Shown here: positions 37,585-45,269 of the stretch, piece by piece | Position numbering within the stretch: the first letter of the stretch is position 1 | Layout: each line of letters begins with the position of its first letter | Assembly (NCBI GenBank): GCA_903859205.1 | Contig: CAIOLM010000042.1 | Coordinates: 1-64,000 of the forward strand | Origin: an uncultured Microbacteriaceae bacterium | GTDB lineage: Bacteria; Actinomycetota; Actinomycetes; Actinomycetales; Microbacteriaceae | Length of the DNA: 64,000 bases | Direction: 5' to 3' | Translations under genes and position numbers: made by a program | The notes under the pieces: model-generated | Told to the model about the DNA's origin: nothing | Database searches by the model: none | What the model saw: only the letters and a program-made list of their open reading frames with translations

Positions 37585-38637
37585 ATGACACCGACGTACT
37601 CGTGGCCAGCAACTTTATCCGACCTTCTTGCAGGTGGAAATTTGTCTGTCGATCAAGCGACGTGGGCAATGTCTGAAATCGTTTCGGGCAACGTGACGAG
37701 CGCTCAATTGGCAGGTTTTCTCGTCGCGCTCCGAGCTAAAGGCGAGACTGTTGACGAGGTCATCGGCTTCCGTGATGCTGTTCTGGCCCATGCGCTTCCG
37801 CTGGATGTGAGCCCTCGGGCACTAGACATCGTGGGTACCGGAGGAGATCAGCACAAAACGGTGAACGTTTCCACCACCGCTTCAGTTGTTGCGGCCGCCG
37901 CGGGCGTGCCAGTGCTCAAGCATGGAAATCGGGCAGCCAGCAGTGCCTCGGGGTCATCCGATGTGCTCGCGGCGCTGGGAGTTAACCTCGACCTCGATGC
38001 ACGGGGGGTCGCCCGTGTTTTCAACGACGTGGGTTTGTCGTTCGCTTTCGCCGCCATGTTTCACCCGGGTTTCCGCCACGCGGGACCCACGCGCTCCGAA
38101 CTTGGTGTCCCAACGGTTTTCAACATCCTTGGGCCTCTGTGCAACCCGGCTCGCACAGAGGCGATGGCCGTCGGTGTTGCCTCGGCGGAACGAGTCCCGC
38201 TCATCGTGGGAGTCCTTCAATCTCGAGACGCGAATGCTCTTGTTTTTCGCGGTGATAATGGCCTCGACGAACTCAGTACCTGTGGCCACTCCCGCATCTG
38301 GGAGGTCAGTCGAGGTCGTGTCATCGAGCACGATTTCGACCCGCGCTCTGTCGGAATTGAACTTGCTACCCTCGACGACATTCGCGGGGGAGAACCTGCC
38401 GAGAATGCGCGCATAGTTGGCGAAACTCTTCAGGGTGCTCCCGGCGCAGTTCGCGATATCGTGACGCTGAATGCCGCGGCCGGACTGGTCGCCTTTGACC
38501 TGATTGACCGCCCTGATGCGGTCGAAACGCCCCTTGTCGAGCGCCTGGCTGCGAAGCTCAGTGTGGCGCGCGAGACCATTGACTCAGGGGCGGCTTCGGC
38601 AAAGCTCCACGCGTGGGTGGCCGCTACAAACGCCTAG
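37585..38637 (+). CDS. trpD: Anthranilate phosphoribosyltransferase
   Basis: A 350-residue enzyme that joins anthranilate to PRPP in tryptophan synthesis. Motifs: the PRPP loop GTGGDQHKTVNVSTTAS (about 89-105), KHGNRAASSASGSSDVL, HPGFRHAGPTRSELGVPTVFN, and NGLDELSTCG with the Mg-binding acidic pair. No other trp gene is adjacent; trpD next to ctaE is a common actinobacterial arrangement. It ends in a CTAG shared with the stop of glpK on the other strand. Confidence 0.95.
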   Translation: MTPTYSWPATLSDLLAGGNLSVDQATWAMSEIVSGNVTSAQLAGFLVALRAKGETVDEVIGFRDAVLAHALPLDVSPRALDIVGTGGDQHKTVNVSTTASVVAAAAGVPVLKHGNRAASSASGSSDVLAALGVNLDLDARGVARVFNDVGLSFAFAAMFHPGFRHAGPTRSELGVPTVFNILGPLCNPARTEAMAVGVASAERVPLIVGVLQSRDANALVFRGDNGLDELSTCGHSRIWEVSRGRVIEHDFDPRSVGIELATLDDIRGGEPAENARIVGETLQGAPGAVRDIVTLNAAAGLVAFDLIDRPDAVETPLVERLAAKLSVARETIDSGAASAKLHAWVAATNA

Positions 38638-40151
38638 CCTTCGTTTGGCGTCTCGTCGTCAACCCAATTCATGCTCTTAGTGACGGCTTTCTTCCACGTG
38701 CGAAGCAGTCGGTCGCGCACATCCGCATTCATGGCTGGACTCCAGCGTTTGTCTTCCGACCACAGTTTGCGAAGTTCGTCGGTTGACGTCCAGGTGCCGA
38801 CGGCTAGTCCTGCCGCAAACGCGGCGCCCAACGCGGTCGTTTCGGTAATCGACGGGCGAACGACATCGACGCCGAGCAAGTCCGCTTGGAACTGCATGAG
38901 AAGTTCGTTGTGCACCATGCCGCCATCGACTTTGAGTGCCGGCAGTGACGTTCCCGTGTCCGCGTTGATGGCGTCGAGCACTTCTTGGCTCTGAAACGCC
39001 GTTGCCTCAAGCGCAGCGCGGGCAATGTGTCCTTTGTTCACGAATCGTGTCAGGCCCACGAGTGCCCCGCGGGCATCCGGTTGCCAGTAGGGAGCGAAGA
39101 GTCCGCTGAAAGCCGGTACGAAGTACGCGCCGCCGTTGTCGGGAACGGTTTCGGCGAGCGCCTCGATTTCTTTGGCGTCGTTGATCAAACCCAGGTTGTC
39201 TCGAAGCCATTGAATGAGGGAACCCGAGACAGCAACTGACCCCTCCAGTGCGTATGTTGCTGGGGCGCCACTCAGTTGGTAGGCCACCGTAGTGATGAGA
39301 CCGTTGGTGGATCGCACGGGGGTGGTGCCGGTGTTGACCATCAAGAAGTTGCCTGTGCCATAGGTATTTTTGCCTTCGCCCGGGGCAAACGCCGCCTGGC
39401 CGAACGTCGCGGCCTGCTGATCGCCGAGTATGCCGGCAAGGGGAACACCTTCGAGCGGCGAAACACACGCTGCATGAACCGCCGAGGATGGGCGGATGCT
39501 GGGCAGCACTTCCGCTGGCACCCCAAACGTGCTCAGAAGCGACTCATCCCATGAAAGCGTGTCGAGGCTCATGAGGAGCGTTCTCGAAGCGTTGGTGACA
39601 TCGGTGATGTGCGTGCCGCCGTTGGTTCCACCGCTGAGGTTCCAAGCGATCCAACTGTCAGGCGTACCAAATGCGAGCTCGCCAGCCTCGGCACGTTCGC
39701 GCGCACCCGGCACGTTGTCGAGGATCCATCGCACCTTCGAGGCCGAAAAATACGCGGTGACGGGTAATCCCGTGAGCGCAGTAATTTCTGCACCGGCAAC
39801 GCGATCGAGGAGGTCATCGACCCAATCCTGGGTTCGTGTGTCTTGCCACACAATCGCGTTGTAGACCGGAGCTCCGGTGCTGCGGTCCCACACAATCGTG
39901 GTTTCCCGTTGATTAGTGATGCCCACGGCGCTGATGTCGCCAGCGTTAAGTTTGGCTTCGTCGAGCGCGCGTGTGATGACCTCAACCGTGTTGGCCCAGA
40001 TCTCTTGCGGATCGTGCTCCACCCAGCCGCTTTGCGGAAAAATCTGTGTCGTTTCTTTTTGCCCGGAGCCGACCTTGCGCGCATGCTCGTCAAAGATGAT
40101 GGCGCGGGTGCTGGTGGTTCCGTTGTCGATGGCTAAAACGAAGGAAGACAT
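38634..40151 (-). CDS. glpK: Glycerol kinase
   Basis: A 505-residue FGGY-family kinase that makes glycerol 3-phosphate. Motifs: AIDNGTTSTRAIIFD at the start, SGWVEHDPQEIW, ITNQRETTIVWDRSTG, WQDTRT, GDQQAATFGQAAF, YALEGSVAVSGSLIQWLRD and the FGGY C-terminal signature region from VDGGMVHNELLMQFQADLLG. Length is typical. No glpF or glpD is nearby, so the gene is an orphan of its pathway here. Start is ATG 40151. Confidence 0.96.
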   Translation of the reverse strand: MSSFVLAIDNGTTSTRAIIFDEHARKVGSGQKETTQIFPQSGWVEHDPQEIWANTVEVITRALDEAKLNAGDISAVGITNQRETTIVWDRSTGAPVYNAIVWQDTRTQDWVDDLLDRVAGAEITALTGLPVTAYFSASKVRWILDNVPGARERAEAGELAFGTPDSWIAWNLSGGTNGGTHITDVTNASRTLLMSLDTLSWDESLLSTFGVPAEVLPSIRPSSAVHAACVSPLEGVPLAGILGDQQAATFGQAAFAPGEGKNTYGTGNFLMVNTGTTPVRSTNGLITTVAYQLSGAPATYALEGSVAVSGSLIQWLRDNLGLINDAKEIEALAETVPDNGGAYFVPAFSGLFAPYWQPDARGALVGLTRFVNKGHIARAALEATAFQSQEVLDAINADTGTSLPALKVDGGMVHNELLMQFQADLLGVDVVRPSITETTALGAAFAAGLAVGTWTSTDELRKLWSEDKRWSPAMNADVRDRLLRTWKKAVTKSMNWVDDETPNEG

Positions 40152-40230
40152 GGCACTTAGGTTCGCACATCTGACCTATTTCGTGTGCACCCGACGCCAA
40201 GAATTCGAGGTCGGTTCGGTGTGAGCATTG

Positions 40231-40257
40231 AAACACGCAGTTCACTGTGTGTTTTTT
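40231..40257 (+). terminator. Terminator-like hairpin inside the moaF-homologue leader
   Basis: AAACACGCAG (40231-40240) pairs with CTGTGTGTTT (40245-40254) around a UUCA loop, one G-U pair, followed by an uninterrupted T-run to 40257. It is oriented toward the gene at 40278 and ends just before that gene's AAAGGAG site. No plus-strand gene lies upstream within 1.5 kb, so it can act as a leader attenuator or block antisense readthrough. Confidence 0.65.
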
Positions 40258-40277
40258 CGCGGCAAAGGAGCCCAAGC

Positions 40278-41087
40278 ATGAACGAGTCTGTAACCCCCAA
40301 CCTGGTCGAGTCTGCCGAGTGGAAAGCCATGGAGGACTTCTCTGCGGGCATCGACACCAACCGACTGCCGCAGACGGATGCGCTCGAGGGCCAGACTCAC
40401 GAAATCACGCTTGCTGACCGCGGCCACGTTTCGCTGGCATTCGGTGCTGGTCGCACGGTCACCTGGTCGGTCACGGGCGAGAGCTGGGCCGGCTCGGGAG
40501 TGGACACCTACGACGGCGTTGCTGTGGGCGAGGGCGCGTTCTGGGTTGATCTCAACCTCTCTGAGCGACCCGTTGAATCCATCACCGCTGTTTTTCAGCC
40601 AGAAACCGGCTGGGCACTTTTGGTTCACTCAATCATTCACGGTGAGGATTTCACCACCGAGACCCGTGTCATGCAGACCTTCCACCCGGGCTATGTCGGG
40701 ACTCACTCAGACGTGACCCTGCCCGAGGAGACACGTGACCTCATTGGAAAGCGCACGCTCTTTCGCTACAGCGCGAACCACCTGTACGAACACATCTACC
40801 TGAGCACGCGTCGTTTTGTGTGGCACAACCTGGTGGGGGAGCAGCGTGGACACGCAGCAGCGGAGCTTGCGACTACGTGGAAACTCGAAGATGGCCTTTA
40901 CGTCTTTACGTGGCGTGAAGAAATCATCCCGGTGGGAACAGTGTTTGTCTTTGACTACGCGCGTGGTCGTTCCACCGGAAAGTTCATCGGTCTGACCAGT
41001 GACGGCAAGATCGAAAACGGCAAGGGCGGAGCGCTCATCATCCCGTTCGGCCAGTCCAACTACGGCGAGCACCAAGAGCCGGTTTAG
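40278..41087 (+). CDS. MoaF-family protein
   Basis: A 269-residue soluble protein that resembles MoaF: an N-terminal lipocalin-like half (about 50-140) and a C-terminal half with the family-like segments ANHLYEHIYLSTRRFVWHNL, YVFTWREEIIPVGTVFV and GRSTGKFIGL. MoaF genes were named from molybdopterin operons, but the biochemical role is unresolved, and no molybdenum cofactor gene is nearby. ATG 40278 follows AAAGGAG at the right distance; the frame stays open to GTG 40185 but that stretch contains the terminator-like hairpin. It converges on the MFS pair. Confidence 0.75.
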   Translation: MNESVTPNLVESAEWKAMEDFSAGIDTNRLPQTDALEGQTHEITLADRGHVSLAFGAGRTVTWSVTGESWAGSGVDTYDGVAVGEGAFWVDLNLSERPVESITAVFQPETGWALLVHSIIHGEDFTTETRVMQTFHPGYVGTHSDVTLPEETRDLIGKRTLFRYSANHLYEHIYLSTRRFVWHNLVGEQRGHAAAELATTWKLEDGLYVFTWREEIIPVGTVFVFDYARGRSTGKFIGLTSDGKIENGKGGALIIPFGQSNYGEHQEPV

Positions 41088-41102
41088 CCAACCGCCTGCC
41101 GT

Positions 41103-42323
41103 TTATTTGTGGGTGGCCGACTCGAGGGGCTTTGCTGCGCCAGCGGCAATCAGCACGAGCCCAAGCAGGGCGGTAAAGACCCAAAACATGTTTAGAAGTC
41201 CCGTTGCTTGAGCAAGGATGCCCAGCAGTGGTGGGGCGACCAAGAATGCCGCATATCCGAAGGCCGTAACCACGGCGACTCGACCGCTCGAGTTCGGCCC
41301 GTCAGCGGCGGCCGAAATCGTGAGCGGGAATGCCAGGGCGACACCGGCTCCCCACAGCGCGGCGCCGGTCCATGCAAACGCAGGATTCGGGGCGCCGAGA
41401 ATAACGAGGAGCACGCCGGCAATTCCGAGTGCAGCAAAAAACCTCAGAGTGAGAGGACGACCAAGGCGATCGACAATCCATCCACCGCTCAGTCGAACGA
41501 TAGACATTGCGCCAACCAGCACTGCAAAAGTGATTGCGGCGCTTTGGGCAGAAATTTTGTAGTCATCGACCATTGCAAGGGCGAGCCAGTCGCTTGCGCC
41601 CCCTTCGGTAACCGAGCCTCCGAAAATCACGAGTCCTAAAAGGATCAGGCGGGGATTGCGCCAATTCGCCCGGCGTTCCCCAGGGGCAGTCTTTTGCGCC
41701 TGAGCGTGTTCCCCGTGGACCTGGCCCGTTCCGCGAGGAATGAATCGAAAGAACACTGCCAGAATGACGACCGTCATGACGCTGACGAGCACTGACTGCA
41801 AGGGCACTGCGATACCAATGACAATTGCCAAGCTTCCGGCGAGGGCTCCAATGAGTGTGCCGACGCTAAATGCCCCGTGTAACTGGGGCATGAGAGATCG
41901 GCCAGCACGCTTCTCAAGCTCGGTGCTCTCAACGTTGACAGAGACATCGGCGAGCCCTGCTCCCAAGCCGGCAATGAAGTTACCGACCGCCAGCAACAAG
42001 GGCTGGCGATACAGGAGAGCCCCGGCGGCCAGGAGGCCTCCCAGCACATAAACAACAAGGCCGAGAAGAAGACCCCAGCGTGTGCTCAGTCGCGAGATGA
42101 GAACCGGAGCGGCAATGAGCGAAATCATGGCCCCAATGGCTCCCGCGAGGAACAAGAAACCCAAAATGGCTGCGTTGACCTCGAGGATGTTGCGGATGTC
42201 AGGGATACGAACGACCCACGCGGCGTTGGTGAAGCCGAAGACGAAGAAGAAACACGCCAGAGCTATGGTGAGCCATCGGCTGCTCACGGGTCGCTTGGCG
42301 GGGCGGGGGACTGCCTGGGTCAT
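41103..42323 (-). CDS. MFS transporter (second of a coupled pair)
   Basis: A 406-residue protein with about twelve hydrophobic segments, a YbjJ/FucP-like member of the major facilitator superfamily. The N-terminus has the segment FFFVFGFTNAAWVVRIPDIR and loop RLSTRWGLLLG (motif A-like), and the middle loop is charged and His/Gln rich. Substrate unknown. ATG 42323 overlaps the stop of the preceding transporter by 4 nt, so the two are translationally coupled. Confidence 0.85.
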   Translation of the reverse strand: MTQAVPRPAKRPVSSRWLTIALACFFFVFGFTNAAWVVRIPDIRNILEVNAAILGFLFLAGAIGAMISLIAAPVLISRLSTRWGLLLGLVVYVLGGLLAAGALLYRQPLLLAVGNFIAGLGAGLADVSVNVESTELEKRAGRSLMPQLHGAFSVGTLIGALAGSLAIVIGIAVPLQSVLVSVMTVVILAVFFRFIPRGTGQVHGEHAQAQKTAPGERRANWRNPRLILLGLVIFGGSVTEGGASDWLALAMVDDYKISAQSAAITFAVLVGAMSIVRLSGGWIVDRLGRPLTLRFFAALGIAGVLLVILGAPNPAFAWTGAALWGAGVALAFPLTISAAADGPNSSGRVAVVTAFGYAAFLVAPPLLGILAQATGLLNMFWVFTALLGLVLIAAGAAKPLESATHK

Positions 42324-43564
42324 GCCTCGTCCAAAATTGACTCGTGGTGGGGGAGTTCTTCGGGCGCTAGGCGCGTGTGTTTATTCGCAAATAGACCGGC
42401 CACCAGGAAGGCTGCCGGAATCGTGAACACGACCAGGAGTCCGGTGAATTGGGCTAAAACGCCCAGAAGTGGGGGACCGGTGGTCACGGCAACAGAACCG
42501 GTCGTGGCGAGGTAACTGACTCTCGAGCTGACCAAACGCGGTTCAAAGCTGATGGCAGAGACACACAGGGGGAATCCGATGGAAAGCCCGACGCCCCAGA
42601 GGAATGTTCCGAGATACGGCAGGTGAGACCAGGGGGAGCTGATGACGATGCAAATGCCCACAACGGCGACCAGTGCGTAAATGGCTAACGCACGAGCGCG
42701 ACCGAGAAAGTCGACGCTCCAGCCGCCGGTAAATCGACCTACAGTCATGCCCGCGAAGTACAGGGTGAGACCCAGTCCAGCGTCGGCCGCACTCATGCCA
42801 TCACCCTTGACCAGGGCGATGGGAATCCAGGTGCCGGCAACGGCTTCACCTAGCGTGAAGCCAAAGACGATGAACAAGACGCCCCACATGCGGCGCTCGC
42901 GCAGGACGCCGCGGCGCTCAGCTTTGGTGGGAACAGCAGCGATGGCCTGCGTATCCATGTCTTCGGTGAAACGTCGACCCGAATAGCGGGGGATTGACGG
43001 CACGCCGGCTGCCATAGCGATGACATAAATCGCGCAAATGAGGGCAAAAGAGAGGCTGAGATTGACCTGAGAGGCAATCAGAAGCGCCCCGAAGCCTGAA
43101 CCGATAAGCGTTCCCGCCGAAAATGCACCGTGGAGTGAGGGCAGTAGTGAGCGTGACGAGGCGCGGTCAACGGCAGAGCCCTCAAGGTTGATGGCCAGGC
43201 CGCCCAGACCGGATGCCAGGCCGAGCGTGACCAGGAAAATCGCTGTGCCGACAACACTGTGAGCGGATGCACTCAGGCCGATCATCGTCAGGCTGATCAG
43301 AATCGTCGCGTAGGCCGCAATCATCGTGTTTCGCACGCCAAAACGGGGTACGAGTTTGCCGCCGCCCAAAATACCGATGAGACCGCCGATGCTGTTCAGA
43401 AAACCCAGAACGCCCATAACCGCGACGTCCACGCCGAGCAGATGCTCAATTTCGGGTGATCGCGTCCAGAACGCTGTGGCCATAATTCCTTGTCCGGCAA
43501 AAATGACAAACGTCGCCCAGTACCAGCGGCGAGGGGAAATGATGCGCGGGGGTGTCTTGGCCAT
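42320..43564 (-). CDS. MFS transporter (first of a coupled pair)
   Basis: A 414-residue, about twelve-helix transporter of the same MFS subgroup as its neighbour: FVIFAGQGIMATAFWTRSPEIEHLL parallels the neighbour's opening (both place a R-x-P-[ED]-I motif after helix 1). Segments such as GFTLGEAVAGTWIPIALVK and YFAGMTVGRFTGGWSVDFLGR are typical. ATG 43564 is preferred; a TTG at 43579 is in frame. The pair probably arose by duplication. Substrate unknown. Confidence 0.83.
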   Translation of the reverse strand: MAKTPPRIISPRRWYWATFVIFAGQGIMATAFWTRSPEIEHLLGVDVAVMGVLGFLNSIGGLIGILGGGKLVPRFGVRNTMIAAYATILISLTMIGLSASAHSVVGTAIFLVTLGLASGLGGLAINLEGSAVDRASSRSLLPSLHGAFSAGTLIGSGFGALLIASQVNLSLSFALICAIYVIAMAAGVPSIPRYSGRRFTEDMDTQAIAAVPTKAERRGVLRERRMWGVLFIVFGFTLGEAVAGTWIPIALVKGDGMSAADAGLGLTLYFAGMTVGRFTGGWSVDFLGRARALAIYALVAVVGICIVISSPWSHLPYLGTFLWGVGLSIGFPLCVSAISFEPRLVSSRVSYLATTGSVAVTTGPPLLGVLAQFTGLLVVFTIPAAFLVAGLFANKHTRLAPEELPHHESILDEA

Positions 43565-43715
43565 GATTTCTCGGTTCAAGCGTAGTGGGGAGGTTCTTCC
43601 AAAAAGCTACTGGTGAAGACCGTTATCCGTTTTCACACCAACGGGTGGCCTCTGCGGATGCGTTGCGGCGAACCCAGAAGGTCCGAGTGGGCGCGCCGGC
43701 GCTGATCGGCGCGAG

Positions 43716-44324
43716 CTATCCACTAAACGGTGTGAGATGAACTTGCTTGGCGAGCATGTTGGCGGTGGGCAAGTCGCTATCGCTCTCCACGAGTACCCGT
43801 CCGACGACGAGCACTGAATTGTTGGTCGACTTGATCTCTCTTGTTTCGGCGGGCGGGCTGCCGTGGAAGTCCGGTCCCGTGATGAGGAAGGTTCCGGCCG
43901 CGGTGCCGGTGGTGCGTCGCCCGACGTACCCGATGACGTCACCGTTTGAGGGGTTGACGAGTTCGATGCTGTAGTAGCGGTCGGCCACGTCGGGTACGTG
44001 CAGCAGTTCTGGGTGCTTGCTCAGATCGAGTAGCCCAACGGTGTAGAGCGTGTCGTGGTTGGTGCCGTCAATCAGCACGCTCGATTTCGTGGTGGTGGGA
44101 GACGCGAGCCGGGGGACCGTGTAAAGCGTGTTCACCGGAATCCCCGAACCGCCTCCCAGACCCTTCTGGGTGATCACTTTGTCCAGTGCGTTGTAGAGCA
44201 GGCTGGGGGAGAAGAAGACATACGCGGACCCACCGAGGATGAGGGTGATGATCGCGGTGACCGCGAAGATGACCAGGTGCCTTGGCTTGCGCTTGCCCTT
44301 TTGCTCATGGGGCGCCGTTGTCAT
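43716..44324 (-). CDS. DUF1254 domain protein, membrane-anchored
   Basis: A 202-residue protein: a basic cytoplasmic N-terminus, one membrane helix (about 20-42), then a DUF1254 domain with the segments NTLYTVPRLASP, DTLYTVGLLDLSKHPELLHVPDVADRYYSIELV, and GYVGRRTTGTAAGTFLITGP. The function of DUF1254 is unknown. ATG 44324 follows GAAGGAAAC and overlaps the end of the DUF1214 gene by 4 nt (ATGA-type coupling). In many bacteria the two domains are fused as DUF1254-DUF1214 in one chain; here they are separate and in the opposite order. Confidence 0.8.
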   Translation of the reverse strand: MTTAPHEQKGKRKPRHLVIFAVTAIITLILGGSAYVFFSPSLLYNALDKVITQKGLGGGSGIPVNTLYTVPRLASPTTTKSSVLIDGTNHDTLYTVGLLDLSKHPELLHVPDVADRYYSIELVNPSNGDVIGYVGRRTTGTAAGTFLITGPDFHGSPPAETREIKSTNNSVLVVGRVLVESDSDLPTANMLAKQVHLTPFSG

Positions 44325-44959
44325 TTTGTTTCCTTCACTGCGGGCACCTGGTACGTGCCGTCGAGCACTGATGCCCCTGGCTGGTAGGCCCGGAGCCACA
44401 GCATGAAGTCGCCTGTCGGCGCAGGAAGCCAGTTCGCCTCGTGGCCCGTCGGCGCCGCGTTCTGAATGTAGATGTCGGTGGAACCATCGGCGTTGGTGGT
44501 AAGCCCGGACCGGTCGCCGAGGCTGTAGCGGTCAATGGAGTTGGCCACCATGAGGCGCTGCGAGTTGGTCATCGTCAGCGACCAGAATGCGTGATTGGGT
44601 GGAATGTCGCCGGCCGGGAAATGGAGCACGTAGTCGTGCGCGCCGTTCAGCGTCTGGCCCGCCCCGTCAACTGTCGCCGTCCAGTAGACAGCCTCCTGCT
44701 TGAGATTGGCGGCTGGAAGAGTCTTGGCACAAGCGGCTTGCTCGAGGATGTTATTGCCAGGTTGTCCGCACTCCCGCGTCGTGCTCCATCCGTTCTCGGT
44801 CGTCTGCATCGCACCCGCTTGAACGCTGATCGCGATGGTCGCGCCGATAAACGCGAGGACCGCCCCGGCAATGATGCCCTGGACCACGTCCGCGACGACG
44901 GTCCTCCTGAAAAGCAACGCCCGGATTCGGCTGGGCGGCTTGGGGGTGGGTGAGCTCAC
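44321..44959 (-). CDS. DUF1214 domain protein, membrane-anchored
   Basis: A 212-residue protein with a basic N-terminus, one membrane helix (about 24-47), and a DUF1214 domain recognised by YVLHFPAGDIPPNHAFWSLTM, NSIDRYSLGDRSGL and the C-terminal NWLPAPTGDFMLWLRAYQP. Two cysteines (in RECGQPG and AACAKTLP) could form an extracytoplasmic disulfide. GTG 44959 is the start; no clear ribosome-binding site. It is the first gene of a two-gene operon behind a palindrome-rich control region. Function unknown. Confidence 0.8.
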   Translation of the reverse strand: MSSPTPKPPSRIRALLFRRTVVADVVQGIIAGAVLAFIGATIAISVQAGAMQTTENGWSTTRECGQPGNNILEQAACAKTLPAANLKQEAVYWTATVDGAGQTLNGAHDYVLHFPAGDIPPNHAFWSLTMTNSQRLMVANSIDRYSLGDRSGLTTNADGSTDIYIQNAAPTGHEANWLPAPTGDFMLWLRAYQPGASVLDGTYQVPAVKETK

Positions 44960-44983
44960 CTGTTGTGCACTCTCAGACGTTCG

Positions 44984-44990
44984 GTGTCAA
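44984..44990 (+). promoter_or_regulatory. GTGTCAA half-site
   Basis: A single GTGTCAA box identical to the arm of the palindrome at 45032-45051 and 48 bp from it, within the likely 5' region of the DUF1214 gene. Possible secondary operator. Confidence 0.35.
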
Positions 44991-45031
44991 ACAGCCTTGT
45001 CATACCCCAACAGTGCGCCTGCGCCGACCAG

Positions 45032-45051
45032 GTGTCAAGGGTCGTTGACAC
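45032..45051. promoter_or_regulatory. Perfect palindrome GTGTCAA-N6-TTGACAC
   Basis: A 7-bp inverted repeat with a 6-bp spacer, 20 bp in all, about 75 bp upstream of the DUF1214 start. The form is that of a dimeric helix-turn-helix repressor site. Both arms also contain TTGACA-like -35 hexamers, so binding would block a promoter. Confidence 0.5.
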
Positions 45052-45097
45052 AGTTCGCGAACCCGACCCATCCGACACAAATCCCTCATCCCGTTGA

Positions 45098-45112
45098 TTG
45101 CATTTTTTGCAA
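45098..45112. promoter_or_regulatory. Palindrome TTGCA-N5-TGCAA
   Basis: A perfect 5-bp inverted repeat with a T5 spacer in an AT-rich stretch between the divergent DUF1214 and HdeD-like genes. Chance occurrence cannot be excluded for so short an arm. Confidence 0.35.
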
Positions 45113-45133
45113 ATAGAGGAACTTCGAGCTGAC

Positions 45134-45147
45134 ATAATGTGCATTAT
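45134..45147. promoter_or_regulatory. Palindrome ATAATG-N2-CATTAT
   Basis: A 6-bp inverted repeat with a TG spacer. Its centre is about 31 bp (three helical turns) from the centre of the next palindrome, so the two could be bound on one face of the helix. Confidence 0.4.
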
Positions 45148-45164
45148 CGGATACAAATACCGCT

Positions 45165-45179
45165 AAAACAGGCTGTTTT
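45165..45179. promoter_or_regulatory. Palindrome AAAACAG-N1-CTGTTTT
   Basis: A 7-bp inverted repeat with one spacer base, 105 bp upstream of the HdeD-like gene's ATG and about 45 bp upstream of its TACCCT -10 element (45224-45229). Candidate operator for either divergent unit. Confidence 0.45.
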
Positions 45180-45223
45180 CGACTCCCTGCGCCGTTCTCC
45201 CGCGGTTTGCTGTTCAGGTGTTC

Positions 45224-45229
45224 TACCCT
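45224..45229 (+). promoter_or_regulatory. -10 element TACCCT before the HdeD-like gene
   Basis: TACCCT matches TANNNT, predicts a start near 45236 and a leader of about 35 nt containing GAAAGGTTAG before ATG 45270. No clear -35 box. Confidence 0.35.
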
Positions 45230-45269
45230 GAGACGAACGCCCACGCGGGCGCAACGAAAGGTTAGTTTT

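Noticed and set aside
40185-40277. 31-codon N-terminal extension of the MoaF homologue
   Set aside because: It would be translated through the terminator-like hairpin; the AAAGGAG site fits ATG 40278.
43692-43713. CGCGCCG/CGGCGCG hairpin after the DUF1254 gene
   Set aside because: A stable stem, but without a T-run on the minus strand and within a GC-rich stretch; not enough to call a terminator.
43580-43715. 136-bp gap between the first MFS gene and the DUF1254 gene
   Set aside because: Looked for a small gene, tRNA or operator; saw only GC-rich sequence and the hairpin listed above, no convincing feature.
44956-45156. 66-codon minus-strand open frame ending at the DUF1214 start
   Set aside because: It begins with TTG, has no ribosome-binding site, crosses two of the palindromes, and its sequence looks random; the overlap with the next start is probably chance.
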